A stretch of DNA of 64,000 nucleotides, taken from Candidatus Zixiibacteriota bacterium. Its GTDB lineage: Bacteria; Zixibacteria; MSB-5A5; GN15; FEB-12. Location of the stretch: contig JAOUBJ010000006.1 in NCBI GenBank assembly GCA_029860345.1, positions 62,001 through 126,000 of the forward strand, read 5' to 3'. The notes beneath the pieces are model-generated. The model was not told the DNA's origin, made no database searches, and worked only from the letters and a program-made list of their open reading frames with translations. Within the stretch, counting starts at the first letter, position 1. Every line of letters begins with the position of its first letter. The position numbers and the translations under genes are program-made. Positions 54,545 through 62,678 of this stretch are shown piece after piece.

Positions 54545-56026
54545 TTGTTTGATAAAGTCCTGATAGCCAATCGCGGCGAAATCGCCCTGCGGGTAATCCG
54601 CGCCTGTCGCGAACTGGGTCTGACTACCGTGGCCGTCTATTCGGAAGCTGATCGGGATGCTCTGCATGTTCGATTTGCCGATGAAGATGTCTGTATCGGC
54701 CCGGCCCCACCCAATTTGTCCTATCTTGATACAAGGCAGATTATTGCCGCGGCTGAAGTAACCAACGCCGGCGCGATCCATCCCGGTTATGGGTTCTTAG
54801 CGGAAAACGCTGACTTCGCCGACATCTGCGAGTCCTGCGGCATCGTGTTTATCGGTCCCACCGCCGACCAAATCCGCAAGATGGGTGACAAAATCGCCGC
54901 CAAAGAACTGATGAAAAAAGCCGGTGTCCCAGTCACGCCGGGTTCCGATGGTGTGGTTGGGACTTTTCAGGTGGCCCGCGAAGTGGCCAGGGAAATCGGC
55001 TACCCGGTCATGCTCAAAGCGGTGGCCGGAGGCGGTGGCAAGGGGATGCGCATGTGTCGCGACGATGCCGAACTGGAACGCGGTTTTCATATAGCATCTA
55101 CCGAAGCGGCCAACTCGTTCAGCAACCCCGACCTCTATCTTGAGAAACTTATCCTGAGTCCGCATCATGTAGAGATTCAGGTCATCGGCGACACCCACGG
55201 CAATTACTTCCATTTCGGTGAACGTGACTGCTCGGTACAGCGTCGTCACCAGAAACTGATCGAAGAAACACCCTCCCCGCTAATGACGCCCGAGTTGCGC
55301 ACCAAGATGGGCGAGGCGGCGGTCAATGGGGCCAAGAGAGTTGGGTATCGCGGCGTTGGGACGATTGAGTTCCTGGTTGATGCTGATCGCAATTTCTATT
55401 TCATGGAAATGAACACCCGGATACAGGTGGAGCATCCGGTAACCGAAGAAGCGTATGAGATCGACCTGGTCATGGACCAAATTCGGGTAGCCATGGGTGA
55501 AGAGTTGAAATATAAGCCGGAAGAACTACAGCCCAAGTGGGCCGTTATCGAGTGTCGAATCAATGCCGAGGACGTCGAGAAGTCCTTCCGGCCTACGCCG
55601 GGCACGATTGTCGGCCTGCACATACCGGGCGGTCCGGGTGTGCGCGTCGATCGGGCCGTGTACACTACATACAAAATCCCCCCCTACTACGATTCCATGA
55701 TCGCCAAGCTGATTTGCAAAGGACGTGACCGGCAGCAGGCATTGATCCGAATGAAGAACGCGCTGAAAGAATTTATTATTGAAGGTCTCCCGACCACGAT
55801 CCCGTTTCATCAACAGGTGATCGACCATCCGGACTTCGCCAGCGGGAATTACAATCTGGATTTTGTTGAAAAGATGATGACAACTCAAAAAGCAACTCCA
55901 CCGGCCAAACTGACATTGCAGCGATCCGGTGAGGGCGACGAGAGTAAGACCGAAGACAAGACTAAAGACAAGGATGTCGAACCGGTGGCCGAAACGGCGA
56001 CCTCAACCGGCGAGGACTCAAGCTAA
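54545..56026 (+). CDS. accC: Acetyl-CoA carboxylase, biotin carboxylase subunit
   Basis: 493 residues from TTG 54545, chosen because the family begins (M)[24 protein letters not shown] lies 11 bases before. The frame is open to 54383, and a GTG at 54518 is an alternative. It carboxylates biotin on AccB with ATP and bicarbonate. ATP-grasp motifs: [44 protein letters not shown], and the [15 protein letters not shown] catalytic segment. After the normal end there is a 40-residue Lys/Glu/Asp/Thr-rich tail ([15 protein letters not shown]), unusual for AccC. Confidence 0.93.
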   Translation: MFDKVLIANRGEIALRVIRACRELGLTTVAVYSEADRDALHVRFADEDVCIGPAPPNLSYLDTRQIIAAAEVTNAGAIHPGYGFLAENADFADICESCGIVFIGPTADQIRKMGDKIAAKELMKKAGVPVTPGSDGVVGTFQVAREVAREIGYPVMLKAVAGGGGKGMRMCRDDAELERGFHIASTEAANSFSNPDLYLEKLILSPHHVEIQVIGDTHGNYFHFGERDCSVQRRHQKLIEETPSPLMTPELRTKMGEAAVNGAKRVGYRGVGTIEFLVDADRNFYFMEMNTRIQVEHPVTEEAYEIDLVMDQIRVAMGEELKYKPEELQPKWAVIECRINAEDVEKSFRPTPGTIVGLHIPGGPGVRVDRAVYTTYKIPPYYDSMIAKLICKGRDRQQALIRMKNALKEFIIEGLPTTIPFHQQVIDHPDFASGNYNLDFVEKMMTTQKATPPAKLTLQRSGEGDESKTEDKTKDKDVEPVAETATSTGEDSS

Positions 56027-56039
56027 CACGGAGGACAGA

Positions 56040-56420
56040 GTGAACATCCCGGCCGATCTTAAATATACCAATGAGCATGAGTGGCTCCGCACGGAAGACA
56101 AAACAGCTACCATCGGCATCACCGACTGGGCGCAAAGTGAATTGGGCGACATCGTCTTTATCGAACTCCCGGAAGTCGGCAGCACCATCGGCAAGGCGCA
56201 ACCGTTTGGAACTATCGAAGCGGTCAAGGCGGTGTCGGAGCTTTTTGCACCGGTGACGGGAACGGTGGTCCAGATCAACAGTGCCCTTGAGGATGATCCG
56301 ATGGCTATCAATCGTGATGCCTATGGCGACGGCTGGATGATCAAAGTGGAATTGTCGAAACCGACCGAGCTGGATCAATTGCTGGACGCAGGAGGTTACC
56401 AGAGTATCATCGACGGGTGA
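56040..56420 (+). CDS. gcvH: Glycine cleavage system H protein
   Basis: 126 residues from GTG 56040, with GGAGGACAGA before. It shuttles the aminomethyl group on lipoyl-lysine between P, T and L proteins. Motifs: LKYTNEHEWL, ATIGITDWAQSELGDIVFIELPEVG, and the lipoylated lysine in GTIEAVKAVSELFAPVTG, then NSALEDDPMAINRDAYGDGWMIKVE. Starts the glycine cleavage run, 13 bases after the accC stop. Confidence 0.96.
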   Translation: MNIPADLKYTNEHEWLRTEDKTATIGITDWAQSELGDIVFIELPEVGSTIGKAQPFGTIEAVKAVSELFAPVTGTVVQINSALEDDPMAINRDAYGDGWMIKVELSKPTELDQLLDAGGYQSIIDG

Positions 56421-56471
56421 ACCGGATTGATATGATGCTCCCAATTCAATAGGAATCCGCCTCGACCGAAT

Positions 56472-57827
56472 ATGCCTTACGTACCGAACAGTGACGACGA
56501 CCGTCGCACCATGCTCAAAGAGATCGGCGTCGACCGCATCGAAGAGTTACTCACCGATATTCCAGCCAAGCTGCGGCTGAATCGCCCCCTCGACATCCCG
56601 GCCGCCTCCGAACTGGAACTGCTCAACCAGATCCATACAATGGCCGCTCAGAAGGTCACCACGTTGGCCTGTTTTGCAGGCGGCGGGGTGTATGATCACT
56701 TTATACCCTCAGCGGTTGCCACAATCATTTCGCGGCCGGAGTTCATGACGGCCTACACTCCCTATCAGCCCGAAGTAGCCCAGGGCACGTTGCAGGTCAT
56801 GTATGAATTCCAGACACACATTTGTCGATTGACCGGGATGGATGTGGCCAATGGTTCCATGTACGACGGCGCCACGGCCGCCGCCGAAGCTGCCGCCATG
56901 GCCTGCCGGGCGACACGTCGAAATCGGGTAGTGGTTTCGGAAACAGTCAACCCCCTGTATCGCCAGGTGCTTCAGACCTATCTATCGGGACGCGATACGC
57001 AATTGGTAACAGCGCCCATGGCGTCCGGCCTCACCGACACAGACAGACTGGCCGAGATAGTTGACGACGAGACTGCTTGCGTAATAGTCGGGCAGCCGAA
57101 CTTCTTCGGCCGGCTTGAAGACCTGACCGGCATGGCTGAAACCGTTCACACCGTCGGCGGAAAACTGGTGGCATGCGTCGATCCAATCGCCCAGGCAATC
57201 CTGAAAACCCCGGCCGATTGCGGCGCCGATATCGTCGTCGGCGAGGGGCAACCACTGGGCATACCAATGTCGTTCGGCGGACCGCTGCTCGGATTCTTTG
57301 CCACCCGCAAAGAGCTGATCAGGTCGCTACCGGGCAGAGTAGTTGCGCGCACGACCGATGTCGATGGACGGGACGGGTTCGTGCTGACCCTGCAAACAAG
57401 AGAGCAACACATACGACGAGAAAAAGCAACCTCCAATATCTGCACCAACCAGGCGTTGTGTGCCGCAGCCGCTGCCGTATACATGTCATTGCTGGGCAAG
57501 TCCGGGCTCAAGCAGGCGGCCCTGCTGTCGGCCGAGAGAGCTCAGACGGTAGCGCAACGTTTGGCTGAATTGGACGGATTCGAGCTATGGTTCGATGGAC
57601 CTTTCGTGCGCGAAGTTGCCATCAAGACGCCGCTACCGGCCGCACGGATAATCCAGGAGTTGGTCACGCGAAATATCCTGCCGGGAATCGATGCCGGTCG
57701 ATGGTATCCGGGTATGGAAAACTGTTTGATTCTTGCCACTACCGAAAAACGCACCGAACCGGAGATTGATCGCCTGGTCAGTGAAATGGGAAAGCTCGCC
57801 TCAAGTCATGTTGTGTCCCGAATGTAA
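56472..57827 (+). CDS. gcvPA: Glycine dehydrogenase (decarboxylating) subunit 1
   Basis: 451 residues, the N-terminal half of the two-subunit P protein. Typical parts: MPYVPNSDDDRRTMLKEIGV, FAGGGVYDHFIPSAVATIISRPEF, YTPYQPEVAQGTLQVMYEFQTHICRLTGMDVANGSMYDGATA, and GEGQPLGIPMSFGGPLLGFFATR. The PLP lysine is on the other subunit. The last 20 bases overlap the start of the next gene, so translation is coupled. gcvT and lpd are not in the window. Confidence 0.95.
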   Translation: MPYVPNSDDDRRTMLKEIGVDRIEELLTDIPAKLRLNRPLDIPAASELELLNQIHTMAAQKVTTLACFAGGGVYDHFIPSAVATIISRPEFMTAYTPYQPEVAQGTLQVMYEFQTHICRLTGMDVANGSMYDGATAAAEAAAMACRATRRNRVVVSETVNPLYRQVLQTYLSGRDTQLVTAPMASGLTDTDRLAEIVDDETACVIVGQPNFFGRLEDLTGMAETVHTVGGKLVACVDPIAQAILKTPADCGADIVVGEGQPLGIPMSFGGPLLGFFATRKELIRSLPGRVVARTTDVDGRDGFVLTLQTREQHIRREKATSNICTNQALCAAAAAVYMSLLGKSGLKQAALLSAERAQTVAQRLAELDGFELWFDGPFVREVAIKTPLPAARIIQELVTRNILPGIDAGRWYPGMENCLILATTEKRTEPEIDRLVSEMGKLASSHVVSRM

Positions 57828-58155
57828 AGTAGAGATTGCGGACGGCCAGGTGAATTGCTCAATCTGCGGCTGGGAACATGCCAAAGAGACGGAGCAGGAG
57901 TGGGTGGTACTGGGTACCATTGAAGATCGCCCCTTTGCCGATCTCGCTCGCGAGACGTTGAAGTCATTGGATATCCCGGCCGTTGTCGTCTCCCGCGCAG
58001 GTTTTTTTGGGAACATTGGTTTGCCGCTCAATTCTGTTTTCGATGGCGGTAAACTTGGCGTCTTCGAGATTTCGGTGCCGCAGTCATTCGTCAGGGAAGC
58101 AGCCGACACCCTGGACATGACGCTCGGCGACAAATGGCGAAGGGAAGGTGTCTAA
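57808..58155 (+). CDS. Zinc-ribbon DUF2007-like protein (first of two)
   Basis: 115 residues from ATG 57808, within the end of gcvPA. An N-terminal zinc ribbon, CPECKVEIADGQVNCSICGWEH, is followed by a DUF2007-like domain (WVVLGTIEDRPFADLARETLKSLDIPAVVVSR, then FEISVPQSFVREAADTLD). The family is called a putative signal-transducing domain, without experimental role. It stops 1 base before the next GTG; in this cluster it lies between gcvPA and the thioredoxin-like gene. Confidence 0.7.
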   Translation: MLCPECKVEIADGQVNCSICGWEHAKETEQEWVVLGTIEDRPFADLARETLKSLDIPAVVVSRAGFFGNIGLPLNSVFDGGKLGVFEISVPQSFVREAADTLDMTLGDKWRREGV

Positions 58156-58542
58156 GTGCCGTTTTGCCCCAAGTGCAAATATGTGTTTCAGAACGGTATC
58201 GGAATCTGCCCGGACTGTGACGAACCGCTGGTGGAACATTCGCTCACCGGTAAAGGCGCGGCAATGATGCCCGACGACAGTTGGATGGTGGTCGGAGGAG
58301 TTGTCAATCACGACCAAACACGGGTGGCAAAAGGCTCGCTCGACTCATCCAATATCCCGTCGATGGTACTGCCTTCGAAGTTCGCCGTCTTCGGAACCGA
58401 AAACCCACAACCGCCCATTGATCCTAACGGCCCGGATGATGGAAGCCTGATTATGGTGCCACGGGAGTTTCACGATGAAGCCCTGGCCATTCTCGAAGCG
58501 GTTCTGGGGGATGAACTGTACGGCGAGCAAGCTGATGAATAA
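58156..58542 (+). CDS. Zinc-ribbon DUF2007-like protein (second of two)
   Basis: 128 residues from GTG 58156, immediately after the previous stop. It begins with a ribbon (FCPKCKYVFQNGIGICPDCDEPL) and ends with the same fold as its neighbour (SWMVVGGVVNHDQTRVAKGSLDSSNIPSMVLP, then SLIMVPREFHDEALAILEAV). The pair is probably an old tandem duplication. No ribosome site of its own beyond the upstream gene end, so translation depends on the first gene. Confidence 0.68.
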   Translation: MPFCPKCKYVFQNGIGICPDCDEPLVEHSLTGKGAAMMPDDSWMVVGGVVNHDQTRVAKGSLDSSNIPSMVLPSKFAVFGTENPQPPIDPNGPDDGSLIMVPREFHDEALAILEAVLGDELYGEQADE

Positions 58543-58570
58543 ACGACACTTGATATAACAAGGAGTTATT

Positions 58571-59452
58571 ATGCGACATGTTTCCATCGTCTTGCTTCTG
58601 ACGGCTCTGATAATAATGGCGGTCGCCTGCGGTCAACAGGAGGTTGAGACCACCAATGTTATGTCTTCGCCAACTGTTTACTCCAGCATAGAAGAAGCCA
58701 AAGCGGCGGTGGGCGAGTCCGGCCGACCGATTGTCGTCGATTTCTATACCGAGTGGTGACCGGGCTGCAAGATGATCGACACGGTCGTGTTGAGAGATTC
58801 TGCTGCTATTAAGTTCTTTAATAATGAAATGGCTTTCGTGAGAATAAACGCCGAAGAGGATACTATCCTTGCCCAGGAGTACCGCATCTCCGGTTACCCC
58901 ACTATCGTGATGCTGGGTGCCGACGGTAAGGAAGTTGATCGGCTGATCGGCTATATCCCCCCGGTACCGTTTGTCCAGAAGTTTCGTGATTACGCTAACG
59001 GGATCGGTACGCTTGAGGACCTGCTGAATCGGGCCGCCGCCAAAACCGACCGTGCGCTTTTCATGGAGATTGGCATGAAGTATAAGTATCGGGGCGGCAC
59101 CGAGGATGCCACCTACTGGTACACCCGGGCGCTTGAGGAAGGGGATGCACTCGACAGCTTGTCGGGTGAGTGCCGGATCGCCCTGGCCGACATGCACCGG
59201 CGCGCCAAAAACTACGACAAGGCGCTGGCCGACTATGCTCAAATCACAGCGGACTTCGGTGACCTGCCCGCCGGTACCGACGCCGAGATATGGACAGCCA
59301 TCATATATCGAAAAACGGGTGACACAGCCAAGGCGGTGGCCCAGTTCGAAGCATTCATAGAGAACCACCCAAATCATGGTGATGCCGAATACTGCAGGCA
59401 ACAGATCGTGAAATTGACGACACCGGCTGAGGAGGATGATCAGTCACACTAA
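58571..59452 (+). CDS. Selenocysteine-containing thioredoxin-like lipoprotein with C-terminal TPR-like part
   Basis: 293 residues if the in-frame TGA at 58757-58759 is read as selenocysteine (residue 63). AGGAG precedes the ATG. The signal peptide VSIVLLLTALIIMAVAC is a lipobox (Cys20), so it is membrane-anchored and exported. The thioredoxin fold reads VVDFYTEW-U-PGCKMID at the active site, where thioredoxins have WC-G-P-C; here the motif is U-P-G-C. The cis-proline segment SGYPTIVMLGADGKEVDRLIGY is intact. Residues about 150-290 look like helical repeats (YWYTRALEEGD, YDKALADYAQITADF, AVAQFEAFIENHP). The frame continues 230 codons past the TGA, and other genes here use TGA as stop, so this is recoding, not a pseudogene. 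Probably a periplasmic thiol-disulphide or selenol redox protein. Confidence 0.85.
58757..58793 (+). promoter_or_regulatory. Candidate bacterial SECIS element after the in-frame UGA
   Basis: The stem 58776-58782/58787-58793 (UCGACAC pairs with GUGUUGA, one G-U pair) closes the tetraloop GGUC at 58783-58786. The loop begins 23 nt after the UGA. Bacterial SECIS hairpins bound by SelB lie within the coding region just after UGA and have a GGUC-type apical loop, as in E. coli fdhF. Only a fold by eye; energy not computed. Confidence 0.7.
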
Positions 59453-59484
59453 GTTTGGGACCAAGCCTGTAAGACAAGACTGTT

Positions 59485-60936
59485 ATGAAACATCGAACTC
59501 TGATATATGAGAAGTCCGCTCCCGGACGCAAAGGCTACACACTTCCCAGGTGTCAAAAAAGCGAAACCGATATCCTCGCCGCTATCCCGGCTGAGTTACG
59601 ACGTGGCGACGATGCCGCGTTACCTGAAGTAACCGAGGGTGAGGCCATGCGTCACTTTGTCGAACTTTCGATCAAGAATCATCATATCGACAAAGGGTTC
59701 TATCCGCTGGGGTCCTGCACGATGAAGTACAACCCCAAGCTAAACGATGCGGCGGCATCAATGCCCGGTTTTGCCAACCATCACCCCCTCTCTCCCTGCA
59801 GTACCGCGCCGGGAATCCTGCATCTCATGTGGGACTTAGCCGCCTGTCTCTCGGAGATTTCAGGGCTGCCCTCAATGTCCTTGCAACCGGTAGCCGGTGC
59901 CCACGGTGAGTTTGCCGGGCTGCTCGTCATGCGAGAGTATCACAAGGGTAAGGGTGAACAACGGCATCGGATTATCATACCCGATTCTGCGCATGGTACC
60001 AACCCGGCCTCGGTCACCACGGTCGGCTACACGGCGCTGCCCATAGCGTCCAACGAACAGGGCGTGGTGTCACCCGAAGCGGTGGCCGAAGTGATGGATG
60101 AAACAGTGGCCGGAATGATGCTGACCAACCCCAACACGCTGGGGATTTTCGAAAAGCATGTTGAACAAATCGCCGAGATCGTACACGCCAAAGGTGGCCT
60201 GATGTACATGGACGGCGCCAACTTGAATGCCAACATGGGTATCTTCCGACCCGGCGATGTCGGTTTTGACCTCATGCATTTCAACCTGCACAAAACCTTC
60301 TCCACACCGCATGGTGGCGGCGGGCCCGGCGCCGGCGCTCTGGGCGCCACGGCGGAGCTTGACCGATTCCAGCCGCTGCCGGTGTTGGACAAGGACAAAG
60401 ACGGCGGCCTGTTTTTCAACTATGACCGACCGGACTCTATCGGTCGCTTACACAGTTTCTACGGAAATTTCGGCAACATGGTGCGGGCCTACGCATACAT
60501 CCGCACCCTGGGCGGTGAAGGACTCAAGCGGGTCAGCGAAGTGGCCGTGCTCAACGCCAACTATCTCAAAGCACTCTTGCGCGATGACTTCGAGATTCCA
60601 TTCGATGGACCCTGCATGCATGAGTTTGTCGCCTCGGGCAGCCGTCAGAAAAAGCTGGGCGTGCGGACGCACGATATGTCAAAACGTATGCTCGATTTCG
60701 GCATTCATTCCCCCACCAATTACTTCCCGCTGATCGTGCCCGAAGCACTCATGATCGAACCGACCGAAACCGAGAGCAAAGAGACGCTTGATGAGTTTGC
60801 TCGCATCATGAAACAGATCGCGCGCGAAGTCCAGGAGAATCCCGACCTGGTCAAAACCGCGCCGCACGATACTCCTGTCCGTCGTCTTGACGAAGTACAC
60901 GCCGCCCGCACCTTGGATGTGTGCTATAAGGGGTGA
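59485..60936 (+). CDS. gcvPB: Glycine dehydrogenase (decarboxylating) subunit 2
   Basis: 483 residues, the C-terminal half of the split P protein, carrying PLP. Opening region YEKSAPGRKGYTLP, then KGFYPLGSCTMKYNPKLND, and the PLP-lysine segment MHFNLHKTFSTPHGGGGPGAG. Other segments: PDSAHGTNPASVTTVGY, DGANLNANMG, and KRMLDFGIHSPTNYFPLIVPEALMIEPTETESKETLDEF. It decarboxylates glycine together with GcvPA and passes the aminomethyl group to GcvH. It lies 32 bases after the selenoprotein gene; its leader has no clear ribosome site. Confidence 0.95.
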   Translation: MKHRTLIYEKSAPGRKGYTLPRCQKSETDILAAIPAELRRGDDAALPEVTEGEAMRHFVELSIKNHHIDKGFYPLGSCTMKYNPKLNDAAASMPGFANHHPLSPCSTAPGILHLMWDLAACLSEISGLPSMSLQPVAGAHGEFAGLLVMREYHKGKGEQRHRIIIPDSAHGTNPASVTTVGYTALPIASNEQGVVSPEAVAEVMDETVAGMMLTNPNTLGIFEKHVEQIAEIVHAKGGLMYMDGANLNANMGIFRPGDVGFDLMHFNLHKTFSTPHGGGGPGAGALGATAELDRFQPLPVLDKDKDGGLFFNYDRPDSIGRLHSFYGNFGNMVRAYAYIRTLGGEGLKRVSEVAVLNANYLKALLRDDFEIPFDGPCMHEFVASGSRQKKLGVRTHDMSKRMLDFGIHSPTNYFPLIVPEALMIEPTETESKETLDEFARIMKQIAREVQENPDLVKTAPHDTPVRRLDEVHAARTLDVCYKG

Positions 60937-61064
60937 GGGGGAATAAACACGTTGTTGATAGCACAATGAGTATGACCCGCCACGCTCTTGTCGGACCCTG
61001 TCACAAAGCGTCACATTTACTACATCTCCCAGCCTAACAGTCCAAAAAAAGACATCCTAATCTA

Positions 61065-61094
61065 TTGACAATTCTGCCCAGCGATCTTTCTTAT
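61065..61094 (+). promoter_or_regulatory. Candidate promoter before the small membrane-protein pair
   Basis: A consensus -35 TTGACA at 61065-61070 has a possible -10 TCTTAT at 61089-61094, spacer 18, only four of six matches. The stretch 60937-61110 is AT-rich, non-coding and downstream of gcvPB. Confidence 0.35.
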
Positions 61095-61144
61095 GTTTTT
61101 ATACGTAGAATGTGCCGGACCGTTATTCCATAGGGGTTACCCAA

Positions 61145-61387
61145 GTGCTCGACGTGTGCAAACTTATTATCACAATCTTGAGTGCTCTGCTTGTATTGCA
61201 TGAATTGATAAAAAGGCGCTCAAGGAAGTATAAGCAGAATGAGTACAAGGAGTACCGGGAGGACATGGAGGACAAACACACGAAACTTACAGATCAAACA
61301 GATTGGCCAAACCAGTACTTCATCCCCATAATATTCCTTATGCTATTGTTACTGACAGTCCTACTCGTTTACGACTATTTCCGGTGA
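61145..61387 (+). CDS. Small membrane protein of unknown function
   Basis: 80 residues from GTG 61145, set by AGGGG eight bases upstream; a GTG at 61112 would add 11 residues. Two hydrophobic segments (VCKLIITILSALLVLHEL near the start and YFIPIIFLMLLLLTVLLVYDYF near the end) flank a highly charged linker (RRSRKYKQNEYKEYREDMEDKH). No family recognised. Base composition is more AT-rich than the neighbours. A second membrane protein follows, so a two-gene unit is likely. Confidence 0.5.
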   Translation: MLDVCKLIITILSALLVLHELIKRRSRKYKQNEYKEYREDMEDKHTKLTDQTDWPNQYFIPIIFLMLLLLTVLLVYDYFR

Positions 61388-61397
61388 AAGGTGGTTA

Positions 61398-61868
61398 GTG
61401 GTGATTATTCAGGTTTACAGACTGGCAATTGTGGGGCTCCTTGTGGTAGGGGCTTATGATCTATTCACGTCATTTGTCGGGGCAGTTTCACTCTTCAATT
61501 TGAGCGGTGAATCGCCACTATATTTCTGGGGGTTGCCGGCAGCCATTGGGATAGGAGCGTTTTCCCTTAACCTGATCACTCAGGCAATCTGGGACAAGCG
61601 TCAAGGTATGCGCGGTATAATGCTGGTGTGGGGAGCTTTCCTGATCTACGATTACTATACATCCTACCTTGGGCTGGCCAACATCGTCAGAGGTGGAGAA
61701 CCATGGAAGATGAACCTCGCAAGCATTGAAACAGTTATCCAGGTGCTGTCCTTGGAACAGGTAGCTGCGATTACTATCATCGCGCTGATTGTCGTTGTCA
61801 GTCCGATGACCGCTTTTGTCGTGATCAGGAGACTGAGCGAATTGCAGAGAAAGAACGATGACACCTGA
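61398..61868 (+). CDS. Membrane protein of unknown function
   Basis: 156 residues beginning at GTG 61398 (GTG 61401 is equal), with AAAGG before. Four hydrophobic segments: YRLAIVGLLVVGAYDLFTSF, LYFWGLPAAIGIGAFSLNLI, GIMLVWGAFLIYDYYTSYLG, and VAAITIIALIVVVSPMTAFVVI. No family recognised. It is adjacent to the previous small membrane protein and has similar composition. Confidence 0.6.
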   Translation: MVIIQVYRLAIVGLLVVGAYDLFTSFVGAVSLFNLSGESPLYFWGLPAAIGIGAFSLNLITQAIWDKRQGMRGIMLVWGAFLIYDYYTSYLGLANIVRGGEPWKMNLASIETVIQVLSLEQVAAITIIALIVVVSPMTAFVVIRRLSELQRKNDDT

Positions 61869-61930
61869 CAAGCTGATTGGATACGCCCATGAAGCCTGCT
61901 TACCGGCCTGCCGCCGCACGAAATACGAAG

Positions 61931-61956
61931 ATAGATTCCCGCTTTCGCGGGAATGA
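61931..61956. repeat. Palindromic repeat, GATTCCCGC type
   Basis: GATTCCCGCTTTCGCGGGAATGAC, with arms ATTCCCGC/GCGGGAAT. It belongs to the same dispersed palindrome family as the copies near 23640 and 23741. Confidence 0.55.
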
Positions 61957-61977
61957 CAGAGGGGCGCAGGAATGACA

Positions 61978-62000
61978 CCCCGCGCTACGCGGGGTTTCTT
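61978..62000. terminator. Hairpin terminator between convergent genes
   Basis: CCCCGCG/CGCGGGG, seven GC pairs with a three-base loop, followed on the plus strand by TTTCTT. It lies between the plus-strand membrane protein and the minus-strand membrane protein and could stop the plus-strand transcript. Confidence 0.6.
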
Positions 62001-62006
62001 GCACCG

Positions 62007-62540
62007 CTACCCCGCGCTCGGCCTGACGAACTCCTTAAGCTTCTCCTCCGATACTTTGTGGAACGAATACTTGTATCCGTAATACAAAGCCAGCCCGTAG
62101 AACAAAATATCGAGCGGGCTGAAAGTGTCAATCAGCAACTCCATAGTGATCTGAAGATCGAGATGTGAGATAACTTCGGATACCTGAACACCTTCTTCTT
62201 TCGCGATGAAGATACAGTAGGTGAGGATGTTGCCGGACAAACAACCGATCAGCGACAGCACCGCCCCGGCAATCCCAAAACTGACATCGACCCCGGCTCC
62301 AAATTGACGTATCGCCAAGCCAACCAGGAAACCGATCCCAACTGCCATCCAGGCGATCTGGTATTCGGTAGCATAAGTGACTCCTGCCCAGATCAAAGCG
62401 CCAACGGCCGCAGCCGCCAACCCGGCCATCACCCCCATACCAAGGTTCTGGTTGTCGCGCACTTCCTGCATGTACATCTCCAGTTTCATCTGGTCGATTT
62501 CGACCGGAACACTCGCCTGCCCGCTTTCTGATGGTTCCAT
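62007..62540 (-). CDS. Membrane protein of unknown function
   Basis: 177 residues from ATG 62540, nine bases after AGGAG; the ATG at 62549 would abut it. The first 30 residues are soluble (VEIDQMKLEMYMQEVRDNQ). Hydrophobic segments then follow: MGVMAGLAAAAVGALIWAGV, YQIAWMAVGIGFLVGLAIR, and FGIAGAVLSLIGCLSGNIL, with a charged C-terminal third ending KVSEEKLKEFVRPSAG. Resembles small multi-pass proteins of unknown function in related genomes; I do not recognise a named family. Confidence 0.65.
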   Translation of the reverse strand: MEPSESGQASVPVEIDQMKLEMYMQEVRDNQNLGMGVMAGLAAAAVGALIWAGVTYATEYQIAWMAVGIGFLVGLAIRQFGAGVDVSFGIAGAVLSLIGCLSGNILTYCIFIAKEEGVQVSEVISHLDLQITMELLIDTFSPLDILFYGLALYYGYKYSFHKVSEEKLKEFVRPSAG

Positions 62541-62678
62541 ACGATGCATCTCCTAGGATTCGATTTTTCTCTCTGCCCTGCCTGTCGAATCTGGATTTTG
62601 GGGGGGTGTGTCGGCGGTCGATTTAGTCCCCCCGCACCGCTGCAATATAGTCGTGGCTGGTTTGGGGTGCAAGAAGAA

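Noticed and set aside
58571-58759. Thioredoxin-like gene as a frame-disrupted pseudogene or two genes
   Set aside because: Only one in-frame UGA is present, at the catalytic position; the frame is otherwise intact with no second start signal after it, and a SECIS-like hairpin follows.
58571-59452. UGA reassignment (for example to Trp or Gly) throughout the genome
   Set aside because: Several clear genes in the window (glycosylase, pta, gcvH) end with TGA, and prfB uses TGA as its frameshift stop. RF2 is present.
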